Shown piece after piece: positions 1 to 9,308 of a stretch of 64,000 nucleotides of DNA. Location of the stretch: NCBI RefSeq assembly GCF_000152845.1, contig NZ_CH902584.1:1454933-1518932 (forward strand), in the 5' to 3' direction. A program made the position numbers and the translations under genes. The first letter of the stretch is position 1, and each line of letters begins with the position of its first letter. The notes below the pieces were generated by a model. The model worked only from the letters and a program-made list of their open reading frames with translations, ran no database searches and had not been told where the DNA came from. Source of the stretch: Roseovarius sp. 217 (GTDB lineage: Bacteria; Pseudomonadota; Alphaproteobacteria; Rhodobacterales; Rhodobacteraceae).

Positions 1-1164
1 ATAAGAGAACGCGTGCTCGGAGCCCTCTGCCAGTGGTGTGCGCGGCTTCCAGTAGGCGACGATATTGTCGTAGATTTCCTTGTCGGTGGGAATCTCGACC
101 AAAGTGATCGCGCCCTGACCCCAGTCTTCGCCCGGCGTAATCCAGAGACTCGGGCGGTCCTGATAGTGCGCCTCGAGATCCTCGAAGTTGGAAAAGGCCC
201 GCTCGCGCTGTGCCAGACCAAAGCCCTTGGGGTTTTCATCCGCAAAGCTGGAAATCTGGATGAAGGTCGGGTTGGCCAGAGGCCGCCAGATCAGCTCGCC
301 GTTGCCGTTGAGGATGCTCAGCCCGTCGCTGTCATGCACGGCGGGACGGAAATCGTCAAAGCGGCCACGGTTCGTCTCGTCGAAATAGAACATTGAAGTG
401 AGCGGCGCGATGCCGACATTCGCCAACTCGGTGCGCGGCCAGAGCGTGCAACGGACATCGACCTCTGTGGTGGTGCCATTGGGCCGCAGGGTGAAATGGT
501 AGATGCCGGTAACAGAGGGGCTCTCCAGCAAGGCGTGCACCTTGTGTTCGGAGACGCCCGGTGCCGGTTTTTCAATCCAGAAACGGGTGAAATCCGGGAA
601 CTCTTCACCATCCGGTGAGGCGGTGTTGAGCGCCAGACCGCGTGCCGAGAGGCCATAGGCGAGATCGCGAGCGATGACGCGGAAATAGCTGGCCCCTTGG
701 AACACAGCGTATTCCTGAAAAAAGCCGGGCTTTGCAATCTCTGCACGCAGACGGATACCGGAATAGCCCAATGCCTCATCCACCGGCAGATCGGGCACGA
801 TTTCATGCAGGTCATAGAGCCCGAAATCGAACGGCATTCTGTGCGCGATGCCATTCTCGACCATGTTGACCTCGACCGCATGCGGAAAATAGAGGCCCGG
901 CGGAAACATGTCGAATTCGAGCGTGGTGTCAGTCCCGGCCCAGATCGCCTTGTCGGTGTTGTAGCGAATGCCGCGATACTGATCATAGGTTAGATCACGC
1001 CATGCGTCGGGTACGAAGGGACGCTCGGCATAGGGGTTGGCCGCGATTTGACGGGCCAATTCATGCAGTTCCGACTCGGAAAAGGCGGTGCCAACCGAAG
1101 CACGGGCCATGCCCGGCCAGATCGCGAGGGCGGCGAGAGATTTGAGAACATCGCGGCGGATCAT
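1..1164 (-). CDS. opgG: Periplasmic glucan biosynthesis protein OpgG/MdoG (partial)
   Basis: Reading from 1164 towards the window edge gives 388 codons with no stop; the C-terminal part lies outside the window (the family is about 500 residues). The protein starts MIRRDVLKS followed by a hydrophobic stretch ending at Ala-Arg-Ala, a twin-arginine-like export signal. The mature part matches the MdoG/OpgG family as I recall it, for example YDQYRGIRY, a WAGTD segment and FWIEKPAPG. OpgG acts in the periplasm on the backbone or branching of osmoregulated periplasmic glucans. Its ATG overlaps the TGA of opgC by 4 bp, so the two are translationally coupled; the glucosyltransferase opgH would be expected next, outside the window. 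Confidence 0.88.
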   Translation of the reverse strand, partial: MIRRDVLKSLAALAIWPGMARASVGTAFSESELHELARQIAANPYAERPFVPDAWRDLTYDQYRGIRYNTDKAIWAGTDTTLEFDMFPPGLYFPHAVEVNMVENGIAHRMPFDFGLYDLHEIVPDLPVDEALGYSGIRLRAEIAKPGFFQEYAVFQGASYFRVIARDLAYGLSARGLALNTASPDGEEFPDFTRFWIEKPAPGVSEHKVHALLESPSVTGIYHFTLRPNGTTTEVDVRCTLWPRTELANVGIAPLTSMFYFDETNRGRFDDFRPAVHDSDGLSILNGNGELIWRPLANPTFIQISSFADENPKGFGLAQRERAFSNFEDLEAHYQDRPSLWITPGEDWGQGAITLVEIPTDKEIYDNIVAYWKPRTPLAEGSEHAFSY

Positions 1165-2393
1165 TTTGCACCCCGCCAAGGATGAGATTTAAACCAGGCT
1201 ACGGTGTAGGCCACCGCGATAAGCGCCCCGAACCCGATAAAGTTCGCAAGCGTGATGTTCCAGGTATTGCGTCCGATCTGGTCCATGACGAAACCCGAAA
1301 AGCGGGCGAACACCATGGAGAAGACGAAGACCGCCAGCGATTGCTGCCCGACCTTCAGAATCATTTTGAGCAGAACTCCCCAAATGTAAGAGATGATGCC
1401 GTTGCCAGCGACGCGGAGGCGATTACCACCTTCTCCGGCCGCTGCCCAGCACAGATATGCAAGGGCGAGAAAATGTACATAGCGCAGGATGCCGAAATCG
1501 GATTTGTTGAAGAGCCAGTTGTTTGCGCCGCGCCAGTCGCGGGCCCAGTCAAAACCGAATTCGCGCACGCCGATGTTGGAAAGTGGGATATTTGCAATCA
1601 CAAGCGCCAGAGCGATGCCGATCAACACTTGGTTGACCGGTGGCTTGGGCAGCCAGCCGCGCATAAAGGCAAAGCCGGTGAAAAAGATCAATTGCCAGCC
1701 GAAGGGGTTAAAGAACCATTCCCGATTCGACCATGGCTCTGCCGGAAAGGCGAGATGAAGATGGCCCAGCCCAAGTGAGTCGAGGATGAATTGCTGCGCC
1801 ATGAGCCATGTGAGACCCATCGCCCCCGCCACCGCCCAGAGGCTGATGCGGCTCAGCGCCATGATGACCGGCATCATCACGAGGATGACCATATACATCG
1901 GAAGGATGTCGAAATAATTTGGCACATAGGTGAGCGTGAACAGCCCGACCAGTTGAGGCGCGGGGTTTGCAAAGAAGTGCTGAAGATTGAGCGAACTGAC
2001 GTAGCTCTTTTCAAAATTGCCCAGCACATCAAAGGCGGCAAGCATCGTGGCAATGACGAAAAACATCGCGATATGCGCCCAAAAGACCTGCCAGACACGA
2101 TAGCCCACACGTCCCGTTCCCAGCGTCCAGCCCGCGCGGTCGAAGGTGCGGCCAAAGGCGATGGCAGAGGCCATGCCGGAACAGAACACAAAGATCTCTG
2201 TGGCGTCGGAAAAGCCCCAGCGCGCCGGAATCCAGCTTGTGAAAAAGTTGCGCGGGGTATGCGCGGCCAAGATGATGAACATCGCAAGACCGCGAAAGAA
2301 ATCCAGCCGGATGTCGCGCGTGCTCGCGACCGGCTTGGCAACCGCTGCGCTGGCGCGGCCGTGCAATATGGACGGATCGGCAACACTCGTCAT
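1161..2393 (-). CDS. opgC: OpgC-family membrane acyltransferase
   Basis: 410 residues with about ten predicted membrane helices. The N-terminus has about 25 polar residues, then the typical opening RLDFFRGLAMFIILAAH, with the conserved Asp/Arg and the His-Thr-Pro-Arg segment of the OpgC family. OpgC proteins add succinyl groups to periplasmic glucans and give them negative charge; this is described in Rhodobacter. Overlap with opgG by ATGA places both in one pathway. An AAGGAG ribosome site lies about 11 nt before the ATG. The family assignment is firm; the acyl donor is inferred. Confidence 0.87.
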   Translation of the reverse strand: MTSVADPSILHGRASAAVAKPVASTRDIRLDFFRGLAMFIILAAHTPRNFFTSWIPARWGFSDATEIFVFCSGMASAIAFGRTFDRAGWTLGTGRVGYRVWQVFWAHIAMFFVIATMLAAFDVLGNFEKSYVSSLNLQHFFANPAPQLVGLFTLTYVPNYFDILPMYMVILVMMPVIMALSRISLWAVAGAMGLTWLMAQQFILDSLGLGHLHLAFPAEPWSNREWFFNPFGWQLIFFTGFAFMRGWLPKPPVNQVLIGIALALVIANIPLSNIGVREFGFDWARDWRGANNWLFNKSDFGILRYVHFLALAYLCWAAAGEGGNRLRVAGNGIISYIWGVLLKMILKVGQQSLAVFVFSMVFARFSGFVMDQIGRNTWNITLANFIGFGALIAVAYTVAWFKSHPWRGAK

Positions 2394-2429
2394 AACGGTG
2401 TCGGCTCCTTTTCGTGAGTTAGTCCGCGC

Positions 2430-3806
2430 CTATTCCGCCGGCAAGCGGCCAGCTTCGTCCCAGTCAACGCGTGACCCCGAGATAAGTTCCAAACGGGCGC
2501 TGGCATAGGAATCAAGCCGGCCTGCGCGCTGCGCGGTGCGCTCGTGCAAGAAGTTCTCGGCCTCATCGAGAAATCCGGCACGAATAGCCGCATCAATCGT
2601 GAGTCGTTCAAATACGTCGCGTTGGGCATGGCTGCCCCCGGCCAGTTGCATGGAACGTCTCGCTCGTCCAAGGTTGAGGAACGCGGTTTTGTAATCGCCT
2701 TCCCCAAACGCCTCAAGGCCCGTGGCGGCCGATAGGCCAGGATTCGCCATCCGCGCCAAAAGCTCGCCTGCGTTGGTCTGTTTGGCATCGCGGTGCATCC
2801 GCGCCAGCATACGCTTGACGGCCACATCGCGATTGCCGCCGATAAGCGCCAGAAGATAGTGCAGATCGGCAAAGAGAAGACAGGCATCTTCGGTGCGCCG
2901 CTCTGCGATATCGGTCAGCTCGTCCCAACGATGACCGACATTGACCCCTTCCAGTTCCAGCCGCATCAACAAGGACGTTGCGTTGGATATATCACGGAAA
3001 TCGTCGGTATGATCGCGCCGCACCTCGGTGTCATAGAGGTCGAGCACCGCGTCAATCTCACCCTGATCGAGATGCATCAGCGCCTTGTGCCACCAAACGT
3101 GATAGCGAAAATTGTTGCAATGCGCCCAGGCGTGTTCGCGCCCTTCCAGCCAATTCAGCCCGGCGCGCGCATTGGCTGTCATGTCAAATACATGCGCCAC
3201 GGCATGCAGGCCCCAGGCATCGTCAGGCGAGAGGCTCAGGCCCAACCGACCAGCGGTTTCAGCGCGGGCATAGTCGCCCGTCTCTTCCAAGGAAAAGGCG
3301 TGGCAGCCAAAGAGATAGCCACGCGCTGGATTCTTGGCGTCATAGGCGGGAAGCAGCGCTTCGATCGAGGCGCGCATGCCCTTGCCGTCACCCATGATGA
3401 AGCGGGTCGCATGGCTGATTTTCATCGCCAGCGCATCCTCAGGCCAGCGCGTGAGAATCGCTTCCATCTCGCGTACGGTCTCGGAGGGGCGTCCGTCGAG
3501 CCATGCGCCCAGCCCACGGATATAGCCCATCTCGCGCGCCGTGGGGGCGCTGCGCAAGGCCGCCTCTTGTGCTGCGCGATACCCCTCTTGCGCGGTCTCA
3601 GTCATCTCGCGCCGCCCGAGCATCAGGAAAAATAGACCCTTGGTGGCATGCGCCATCGCAAAATCAGGCTCTTGGCTCAGCACGGACCCCAGATATTCGG
3701 GGGTCTTCGCGGCATGGGCGAGAAAGGCCAATACCATCTTGTCCCAAGCCTCGGCGGCGGTGGGCGATGATATGGTCAACTCATACCCAAATTGATCTAT
3801 ACGCAT
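2430..3806 (-). CDS. TPR protein of the TTC38-like family
   Basis: 458 residues, soluble, built of helical repeats with the Ala/Gly/Leu spacing of TPRs (for example residues 155-235 and 300-420). The segment with HAVAHVFDM followed by a WW-H-KAL block is characteristic of bacterial relatives of tetratricopeptide repeat protein 38. No catalytic motif is visible and the function is unknown. The gene ends 36 bp before opgC on the same strand, so it could share its transcript, although a role in glucan synthesis is not shown. AAGGA lies 9 nt before the ATG. Confidence 0.75.
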   Translation of the reverse strand: MRIDQFGYELTISSPTAAEAWDKMVLAFLAHAAKTPEYLGSVLSQEPDFAMAHATKGLFFLMLGRREMTETAQEGYRAAQEAALRSAPTAREMGYIRGLGAWLDGRPSETVREMEAILTRWPEDALAMKISHATRFIMGDGKGMRASIEALLPAYDAKNPARGYLFGCHAFSLEETGDYARAETAGRLGLSLSPDDAWGLHAVAHVFDMTANARAGLNWLEGREHAWAHCNNFRYHVWWHKALMHLDQGEIDAVLDLYDTEVRRDHTDDFRDISNATSLLMRLELEGVNVGHRWDELTDIAERRTEDACLLFADLHYLLALIGGNRDVAVKRMLARMHRDAKQTNAGELLARMANPGLSAATGLEAFGEGDYKTAFLNLGRARRSMQLAGGSHAQRDVFERLTIDAAIRAGFLDEAENFLHERTAQRAGRLDSYASARLELISGSRVDWDEAGRLPAE

Positions 3807-3859
3807 AACCCGAATTCCTTCTGATACCTCTGCATCACAGCTAGCCCGGTAAATGTGAC

Positions 3860-3880
3860 AGCGGCAACATACCTGCCGCT
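3860..3880. repeat. Hairpin upstream of the TPR gene
   Basis: AGCGGCA (3860-3866), 7-nt loop, TGCCGCT (3874-3880) is a perfect 7-bp inverted repeat in the 205-bp gap between the DUF302 gene and the TPR gene. There is no following T-run on either strand. The 10-mer AATGTGACAG occurs at 3852-3861 and again at 3913-3922. It may be an operator region for the TPR-opg unit or a weak terminator for the DUF302 gene; the sequence does not decide. Confidence 0.35.
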
Positions 3881-4011
3881 TATCTCACCAAGTCGTTATC
3901 CGCACTGTAGCGAATGTGACAGGTATCTTGCAGATGCTGCCGTGTAATGCGCTAGAAAATAGGCGTAATTCTGCTCAGGCAGGGAGAGAGCCCCACCGGT
4001 TCGCCAAAATT

Positions 4012-4482
4012 TCACTCGGCAATGGCAGTTTGCGCGACGGTTTTGAAAACACCATCCAATTCGGTCGCGAGCGCGCGGAGATCGTCCCCGCCTTCGTCGA
4101 AATAAGGGGCAAAGACCGCAGTGGGCGTTTTATAACTGAGCGTGGCGGTGCCATCGGCCTCCTCGGTCACATAGAGGCGGATCGGCGCCTCGATTCCGGC
4201 TGCGACGCTGGCGGCCAACATGCGGCGGGCATAGTCGTTGCGATAGAGACCAAAGATGCGATTGCCGGGGATGGTGATCCCCTGCCCGCGCGCGCCATCC
4301 GAGGCGCTGGCCTGTGTGACGATGGCGATGGGCGCGGTCTCGACCGCTGCGCGCACCGCCTCGACCAGCGCGTCAAAGCCTTTGGCCGTGTCGTGGATCA
4401 CCCAGCCTTCGCGGGGCTCCAGCGCCTGTGCGGTGCTGGACAGAAACAGGAAAACGCTCAGAATTGCCAGAAATCGTTGCAT
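4012..4482 (-). CDS. Secreted DUF302 domain protein
   Basis: 156 residues. The start chosen is the ATG at 4482, because GGAGGA lies 7-8 nt upstream and it opens a clean signal peptide (MQRFLAILSVFLFLSS, cleaved after AQA); an upstream in-frame start would put 25 polar residues before the signal. The mature part has the DUF302 layout: an amide-like GWVIHDTAKGFDALVEAV opening, a central NRIFGLYRNDYA motif, then RLYVTEEADGTATLSY. The biochemical role of DUF302 proteins is not established. It stands alone between the TPR gene and the CoA-transferase gene. Confidence 0.8.
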   Translation of the reverse strand: MQRFLAILSVFLFLSSTAQALEPREGWVIHDTAKGFDALVEAVRAAVETAPIAIVTQASASDGARGQGITIPGNRIFGLYRNDYARRMLAASVAAGIEAPIRLYVTEEADGTATLSYKTPTAVFAPYFDEGGDDLRALATELDGVFKTVAQTAIAE

Positions 4483-4559
4483 GACACAGTCCTCCGGTTG
4501 TGCCCGGAGAGGTAAGGCATACCTCGAGTCGCGGCAAATCACGTGGCCGCGAGGCAAGG

Positions 4560-5735
4560 TTACAGATCGCGCCGGAGCGGTCCAAGCACCGCGTCGGTAT
4601 CGGCCCCGGTCGTGGGCGGAGCGCTGCGATAGCTCACCGGCGTGCGCGAGAATTTGAGCGGGTTGCCAATGAGGCGCACGTCGCCCTTGGCGGTGTGCGG
4701 CACGGGCATCGTGATCGTCATGCCGCGCGCCTGCGCCTGTTCGGTCTCCAGCGCCTGACCAATGGTGTTGACTGGCCCCACCGGCACCTTGCGCGCCTCT
4801 AGCCCTTCGATCACATGCGCGGTGGTGCGGGTGGCCAGAACTTCGACAATCATCGGCACAAGGGTGTCGCGATGCGTCAGTCGCGCGGTATTGGTGGCAT
4901 AGTGCGGATCAGTGGCCCAGTCGGGTTGGCCCAGATAATCGCAAAAACGGGCATATTGGCTGTCATTGCCCACCGCCACGATCACATGGCCATCGGCGGT
5001 CGCAAAGACCTGATAGGGCACAATATTGGGATGGGCATTGCCCGCGCGGGTGGGGGAAGTGCCGGAGGTCAGGTAGTTCAGCCCCTGATTGACCAGCCAG
5101 GCCATCGTGGCATCGACCAGCGCGATGTCGATATGCTGCCCCTCGCCGGTCGCGTCGCGGTGGCGCAGCGCCGCCAGAATGCCGGTCGAAGCATAAAGGC
5201 CGCAGACCACATCGGCGACGCCCACACCCACCTTCATTGGCTCACCATCCGCCTCGCCGGTGATCGACATGATGCCGCCGTAGCCTTGGGCCATCAAATC
5301 ATAGCCGGGTTTGTCGCGATTGGGGCCGGTCTGGCCGAAACCGGAAATCGAGCAATAGACAAGGCCCGGATAGGCGGCGCAGAGCGTGTCGTGATCTAGG
5401 CCGTATTTCCGCAATCCGCCCGGTTTGAAATTCTCGATCACCACATCGGCGCGGCCTGCCAGCGCGTGCAGCACGCGCTGCATCTCGGGATCAGTCAGGT
5501 CAACCGCCACGGATTTCTTGTTGCGATTCGAGGACATGAAATAGGCCGAAAGATCGGTGGGATTACCCTCGGAATTGAGCGCAAAGGGAGGGCCCCATTG
5601 GCGCGTATCGTCGCCCTCCAGGCTCTCGATCTTGATCACCTCCGCCCCAAGGTCGCCCAGAAGCTGCGTACAGGTGGGGCCGGCGAGAATGCGACTGAGG
5701 TCAAGGACAACGAGACCCTCCAATGGACCGGGCAT
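4560..5735 (-). CDS. CaiB/BaiF-type CoA-transferase (class III)
   Basis: 391 residues from the ATG at 5735. GGAG lies 6 nt before it; the ATG at 5741 touches the GGAG, and the more upstream start would overlap the preceding gene. Class III CoA-transferase signatures are present: DLSRILAGPTCTQLLGDLGAEVIK at the N-terminus, SSNRNKKSV, ENFKPGG, then GYDLMAQGYGG and HIDIALVDA. Such enzymes move CoA between carboxylic acids through aspartyl intermediates. It follows a ThDP enzyme after 10 bp, so the two probably act on one substrate. That partner looks acetolactate-synthase-like rather than oxalyl-CoA decarboxylase, so an oxalate pathway is not supported. Confidence 0.88.
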   Translation of the reverse strand: MPGPLEGLVVLDLSRILAGPTCTQLLGDLGAEVIKIESLEGDDTRQWGPPFALNSEGNPTDLSAYFMSSNRNKKSVAVDLTDPEMQRVLHALAGRADVVIENFKPGGLRKYGLDHDTLCAAYPGLVYCSISGFGQTGPNRDKPGYDLMAQGYGGIMSITGEADGEPMKVGVGVADVVCGLYASTGILAALRHRDATGEGQHIDIALVDATMAWLVNQGLNYLTSGTSPTRAGNAHPNIVPYQVFATADGHVIVAVGNDSQYARFCDYLGQPDWATDPHYATNTARLTHRDTLVPMIVEVLATRTTAHVIEGLEARKVPVGPVNTIGQALETEQAQARGMTITMPVPHTAKGDVRLIGNPLKFSRTPVSYRSAPPTTGADTDAVLGPLRRDL

Positions 5736-5745
5736 GGGCATCTCC

Positions 5746-7368
5746 TTAGATACGGTTGTCATAAGAGCCGCGGTCAATCTCGGCGGCGATGACAGTAAAG
5801 GTATTGGCCTCTTGTGCGACCTTTAGGGCTGCGCGTAATTCTGTACGGTTTGTAACGCGCACGCCGTGGCCGCCAAAGGCGCGCCCGATGGCGGCGAAAT
5901 CGTGATGGCCGAAATCGACCGCCAGATTGACCATCTGCCGCTCACGCTGTTTCTTTTCGATCAGCGCAAGGCTGGCATCGACGAAGACGACGAAGATCAC
6001 CGGCAGTTTGAGTTCGGCGACGGTCGAGAGTTCGCCCGCGACCATCAGGAACCCGGCATCGCCGGAAAAACTGACGACGGTGGCCTCAGGCGTGGCGAGT
6101 TTCGCGCCCATGGCCAGCGGCACGGCACAGCCCATCGTGCAAAGGGCGGTGGATTGCAGCAGGGCGCGGGGGAAATGGCTGGTCCACATCTGCGACAAGA
6201 GAATGCGATGCGCGCCGCTATCGACGGTGGCGATGGTCTCCCGCGGCAACACGGCGCGCGCCTCTGCAATCACTGCCGCAGCGCCCCAGTCGTCATCTGT
6301 CGGAAAGGCGCGGGCCAGCGCGGCTCGCGCCTCGGCCACCTCGCCCCCTGTCCAAGTGGCGCGGGGAGTGACTCCGTGGGTAATCGCCGCGAGAGAGACC
6401 GCACAGTCCCCCACGATATTCATCGTCGCCTGATGCATGTACTGATCGTTGGGCACGGCCGCGATGTCGATCACCTTGACCTCTGCCGGGTCCCAGATCT
6501 CGCGCCAGCCGGGGCGCATTTCAATGGGGTCATAGCCGACACAGAGAATCAGATCGGCCTGCCGCACCAGCGGCACGAGGATATCATCGGCAAGCGGTGA
6601 GAGGCCGGCACCCCCAAGGGCGAGCGGATGCGTCTCGGGGATGATCCCCTTGGCTTTGTAGGTGGTGACAACGGGAATGTTCAGGCGCTCGGCGACCTCA
6701 AGGATCGTCTCGCCCGCCCCCTCGTTGACCGCATCAAGGCCCACGATCATCACCGGACGCTCGGCTGCCGCCAGCCAATCACGCGCCGCCTGAGGCGCGG
6801 CGGGCTGCATCGGCACGGCATCGGGGCGTCGGCGCAGGCGCGGCAGGGTCACGCGCATATCCGCCACGGAAATCGGCACGTCGATATGCACCGGGCCGGG
6901 ACGGCCTTCGGTGGCGATGCCGATGGCTTTGTCGGCGATGATATCGGCCCCTTGGGCGGTCAGGCGAAAGGTCGCCTTGGTGATTGGTGCCAGCACCGCC
7001 TCATGATCAAGAATTTGATGGGTATAGGTCAGCGCCTCATCGGCATCGACACACCCGGAAATCACGATCAGCGGCACACGGTCCTGATGCGCGTTGGCGA
7101 TGGCATTGACCCCGTTCAATACCCCCGGCCCCAGCGTGGCAATCAGAATGCCGGGTGCGCCGGTGCGGTGCCAGACGCCTTCGGCCATGAAGGCGGCGGC
7201 GTTCTCATGCCGCGCCAATGTCACCTCGATGCCCGCCCGCGCCAACGCATCCATCACGGTCAGAACCTCGCCGCCCGGCATGCCAAAGGCATGGCGGCAA
7301 CCCGCCTCGTATAGACGCCGTGCAAGATAGTCGGCGGCGCGGTTCTGGGTCTCTTGGCTATCGTTCAC
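5746..7368 (-). CDS. Thiamine diphosphate enzyme, acetolactate synthase-like
   Basis: 540 residues from a GTG at 7368, preceded by GAGGAG with 8-nt spacing; an in-frame GTG at 7398 has no ribosome site. The three-domain ThDP fold is visible: PYR domain with the catalytic Glu in LARHENAAAFMAEG, a central Rossmann-like domain, and a PP domain with SFSGDAGFLMVAGELST. The second half of the ThDP motif, usually with two Asn, reads FVDASLALIEKKQ. It resembles large-subunit acetolactate synthase relatives found without a regulatory subunit. No small subunit is nearby, so a catabolic decarboxylase or ligase role linked to the following CoA-transferase is likelier than branched-chain amino acid synthesis. 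Confidence 0.82.
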   Translation of the reverse strand: MNDSQETQNRAADYLARRLYEAGCRHAFGMPGGEVLTVMDALARAGIEVTLARHENAAAFMAEGVWHRTGAPGILIATLGPGVLNGVNAIANAHQDRVPLIVISGCVDADEALTYTHQILDHEAVLAPITKATFRLTAQGADIIADKAIGIATEGRPGPVHIDVPISVADMRVTLPRLRRRPDAVPMQPAAPQAARDWLAAAERPVMIVGLDAVNEGAGETILEVAERLNIPVVTTYKAKGIIPETHPLALGGAGLSPLADDILVPLVRQADLILCVGYDPIEMRPGWREIWDPAEVKVIDIAAVPNDQYMHQATMNIVGDCAVSLAAITHGVTPRATWTGGEVAEARAALARAFPTDDDWGAAAVIAEARAVLPRETIATVDSGAHRILLSQMWTSHFPRALLQSTALCTMGCAVPLAMGAKLATPEATVVSFSGDAGFLMVAGELSTVAELKLPVIFVVFVDASLALIEKKQRERQMVNLAVDFGHHDFAAIGRAFGGHGVRVTNRTELRAALKVAQEANTFTVIAAEIDRGSYDNRI

Positions 7369-7578
7369 GGGGTGGGCTCCTCTGTCGTCCTTGGGCACTT
7401 TGTGGCCGAGGGTTGGGGCAACCGCAAGCCCGCTTCAGGGCGCGATTAACAGGGCGCCACTGGTTTTCCTGTGACCGCAGACCTAAATCCGGGTTGAGGG
7501 GCCAAGAGAAAGCGCCTAATCACGAGGCTATTCGCCCAGTTTCACGGCCCCGGTCCGCTCCGGGCAAAAGGATTTTCA

Positions 7579-8190
7579 ATGGCCAACCATCTCTATCAGA
7601 ACGACCTGCCCGATGGGCTGGATCTTGGCTCTGTCGTCGCGATTGATTGCGAGACGATGGGTCTGCACCCGCACCGTGACCGGCTCTGTGTCGTGCAGCT
7701 TTCGGGGGGGGATGGGCATGCACATCTGGTGCAGGTCGCCAAGGGGCAGACCAGCGCGCCCAATCTGGAACGGCTGCTGACCGATCCAAATGTCCTGAAA
7801 CTGTTTCACTTTGGTCGCTTCGACATCGCGGCAATGCACAATGCTTTTGGCGCGCTTGCGGCTCCGGTCTATTGCACCAAGATCGCGAGCAAACTCATCC
7901 GTACCTACACCGACCGGCATGGGCTCAAGTATCTGTTACAAGAACTGTTGAACATCGACATCTCCAAGCAGCAGCAAAGCTCGGATTGGGGCGCCGAAAG
8001 CCTGACGTCCGCACAGCTCGACTATGCCGCCTCGGACGTGCTCTATCTGCACCGCTTGCGGGACGAGTTGAACACACGTCTGGTCCGGGAAGACCGGATG
8101 GGGCTGGCGCAGGCCTGCTTTGATTTCCTGCCGCAACGCGCTGTGCTCGATCTGGCCGGATGGCCCGAGATCGACATCTTCGCCCACTAA
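7579..8190 (+). CDS. rnd: RNase D-type 3'-5' exonuclease (short form)
   Basis: 203 residues: a single DEDDy exonuclease domain without the HRDC domains of E. coli RNase D. Exo I is AIDCETMGL (Asp23, Glu25), Exo II is FHFGRFDIAAM (Asp about 81), Exo III is YAASDVLYL (Tyr and Asp about 148-152). It would trim RNA 3' ends such as tRNA precursors with two metal ions. It heads a plus-strand run with lptC 3 bp downstream, an arrangement I know from other Rhodobacterales. Confidence 0.88.
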   Translation: MANHLYQNDLPDGLDLGSVVAIDCETMGLHPHRDRLCVVQLSGGDGHAHLVQVAKGQTSAPNLERLLTDPNVLKLFHFGRFDIAAMHNAFGALAAPVYCTKIASKLIRTYTDRHGLKYLLQELLNIDISKQQQSSDWGAESLTSAQLDYAASDVLYLHRLRDELNTRLVREDRMGLAQACFDFLPQRAVLDLAGWPEIDIFAH

Positions 8191-8193
8191 GGA

Positions 8194-8808
8194 ATGGCAC
8201 GCGCGCAGAACACCTATTCGCGGATCGTGGCGTGGATGAAAATCATCCTGCCGCTGACTGCCCTTGGGCTGCTCTCGACGCTGTTTTTGTTTTCGCGCAC
8301 CGTTGATCCGACGCAAACGGTGCCGATTGACCAACTTGATCTGGAACAGCGCGCTCAGGATCTCGGGGCGACAAAGCCGCGGTTTGCAGGGGTGACGGCC
8401 GACGGCGACGAGATTACCTTTGCCGCCGAGATCGCACGCCCCGACCGCAAAACGCCCGATCAGTTGATTGCCGAGGATATCACCGCACAATTGCGGCTGA
8501 GCGCAGGGACAGTCATCGACATCACCTCTGCCAATGCCGAAATGCAGCAAGGTGACATGACGGCGAGCTTGACGGGCCGAGTGCACATCACCACATCAAC
8601 GGGCTATGAGATCGACACCGAGCGGCTGAATGCCAAGCTGGATGAGGTCTATGCCGAAACGCCGGGACGGGTTGAGGCCACCGGTCCTCTGGGAGAGGTG
8701 ACGGCAGGGCGGATGCTGTTGCATAACAACTCCGAGAGCGCTACGCCGGAATTGCTTTTCACCGAGGGTGTCAAGCTGATATACCGCCCGGAAGAAGCGG
8801 GGGAATGA
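8194..8808 (+). CDS. lptC: LPS export protein LptC
   Basis: 204 residues: short cytoplasmic start, one membrane helix at about residues 14-34 (MKIILPLTALGLLSTLFLF), then a periplasmic beta-jellyroll domain. In the Lpt bridge LptC joins the inner-membrane LptBFG extractor to LptA. The AAGGA directly abuts the ATG, which is unusually close, so initiation may be coupled to the end of the RNase D gene. lptA overlaps its end by 4 bp. Confidence 0.86.
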   Translation: MARAQNTYSRIVAWMKIILPLTALGLLSTLFLFSRTVDPTQTVPIDQLDLEQRAQDLGATKPRFAGVTADGDEITFAAEIARPDRKTPDQLIAEDITAQLRLSAGTVIDITSANAEMQQGDMTASLTGRVHITTSTGYEIDTERLNAKLDEVYAETPGRVEATGPLGEVTAGRMLLHNNSESATPELLFTEGVKLIYRPEEAGE

Positions 8809-9308
8809 CACAAGTGCCAAGAATTTCCAGTTTGATTTTGGCGTTCGCGCTGCTTCTGCCACCTGTTGTCACACTGGCGCAGGGCGCGCAGGTGGCCTTT
8901 GGCAACACCCAAGCGGATCGCAACCTGCCCGTCGAGGTGACATCCGACTCTCTCAGCGTCAATCAGGCGGACAATACCGCCACCTTCACCGGGAATGTTG
9001 TGATCGGTCAGGGCGCGATGCGGCTGGCTGCACCCGAGGTGCTTGTGGTCTACTTGCCCGACAAGAGCGGGATCGAAAGCCTGAAGGCAACAGGGGGCGT
9101 CACGCTGGTCAGTGGCGAAGATGCCGCCGAGGCGGAACGAGCCGACTATGACATCACCACGGGGATGATAGAACTGCGCGGCAACGTCCTCTTGGTGCAG
9201 GGCACCAATGCGATCACAGGTGAGACCGTGTTCGTGGATACCGCGGCGGGCACGGCGCAGGTCAGCGGCAGGGTCAAGACCATCCTGCAACCGGGCAGCA
9301 ACGAATGA
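8805..9308 (+). CDS. lptA: LPS transport periplasmic protein LptA (OstA-like)
   Basis: 167 residues with a signal peptide (about residues 1-26, cut after LAQG or similar) and the OstA/LptA beta-jellyroll: NLPVEVTSDSLSVNQADNTATFTGNVVIGQG is the usual first repeat, followed by GIESLKATGGVTLVSGE. LptA oligomers carry LPS across the periplasm. Starts inside lptC (ATGA overlap) and ends inside lptB (ATGA overlap), so the three are coupled. Confidence 0.9.
   Translation: MTQVPRISSLILAFALLLPPVVTLAQGAQVAFGNTQADRNLPVEVTSDSLSVNQADNTATFTGNVVIGQGAMRLAAPEVLVVYLPDKSGIESLKATGGVTLVSGEDAAEAERADYDITTGMIELRGNVLLVQGTNAITGETVFVDTAAGTAQVSGRVKTILQPGSNE

Noticed and set aside
4560..7368. Formyl-CoA transferase plus oxalyl-CoA decarboxylase (oxalate pathway)
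   Set aside because: The gene types match superficially, but the ThDP enzyme's motifs (GMPGGEVLTVMDAL, VDASLALIEKKQ) are acetolactate-synthase-like, not those of oxalyl-CoA decarboxylase.
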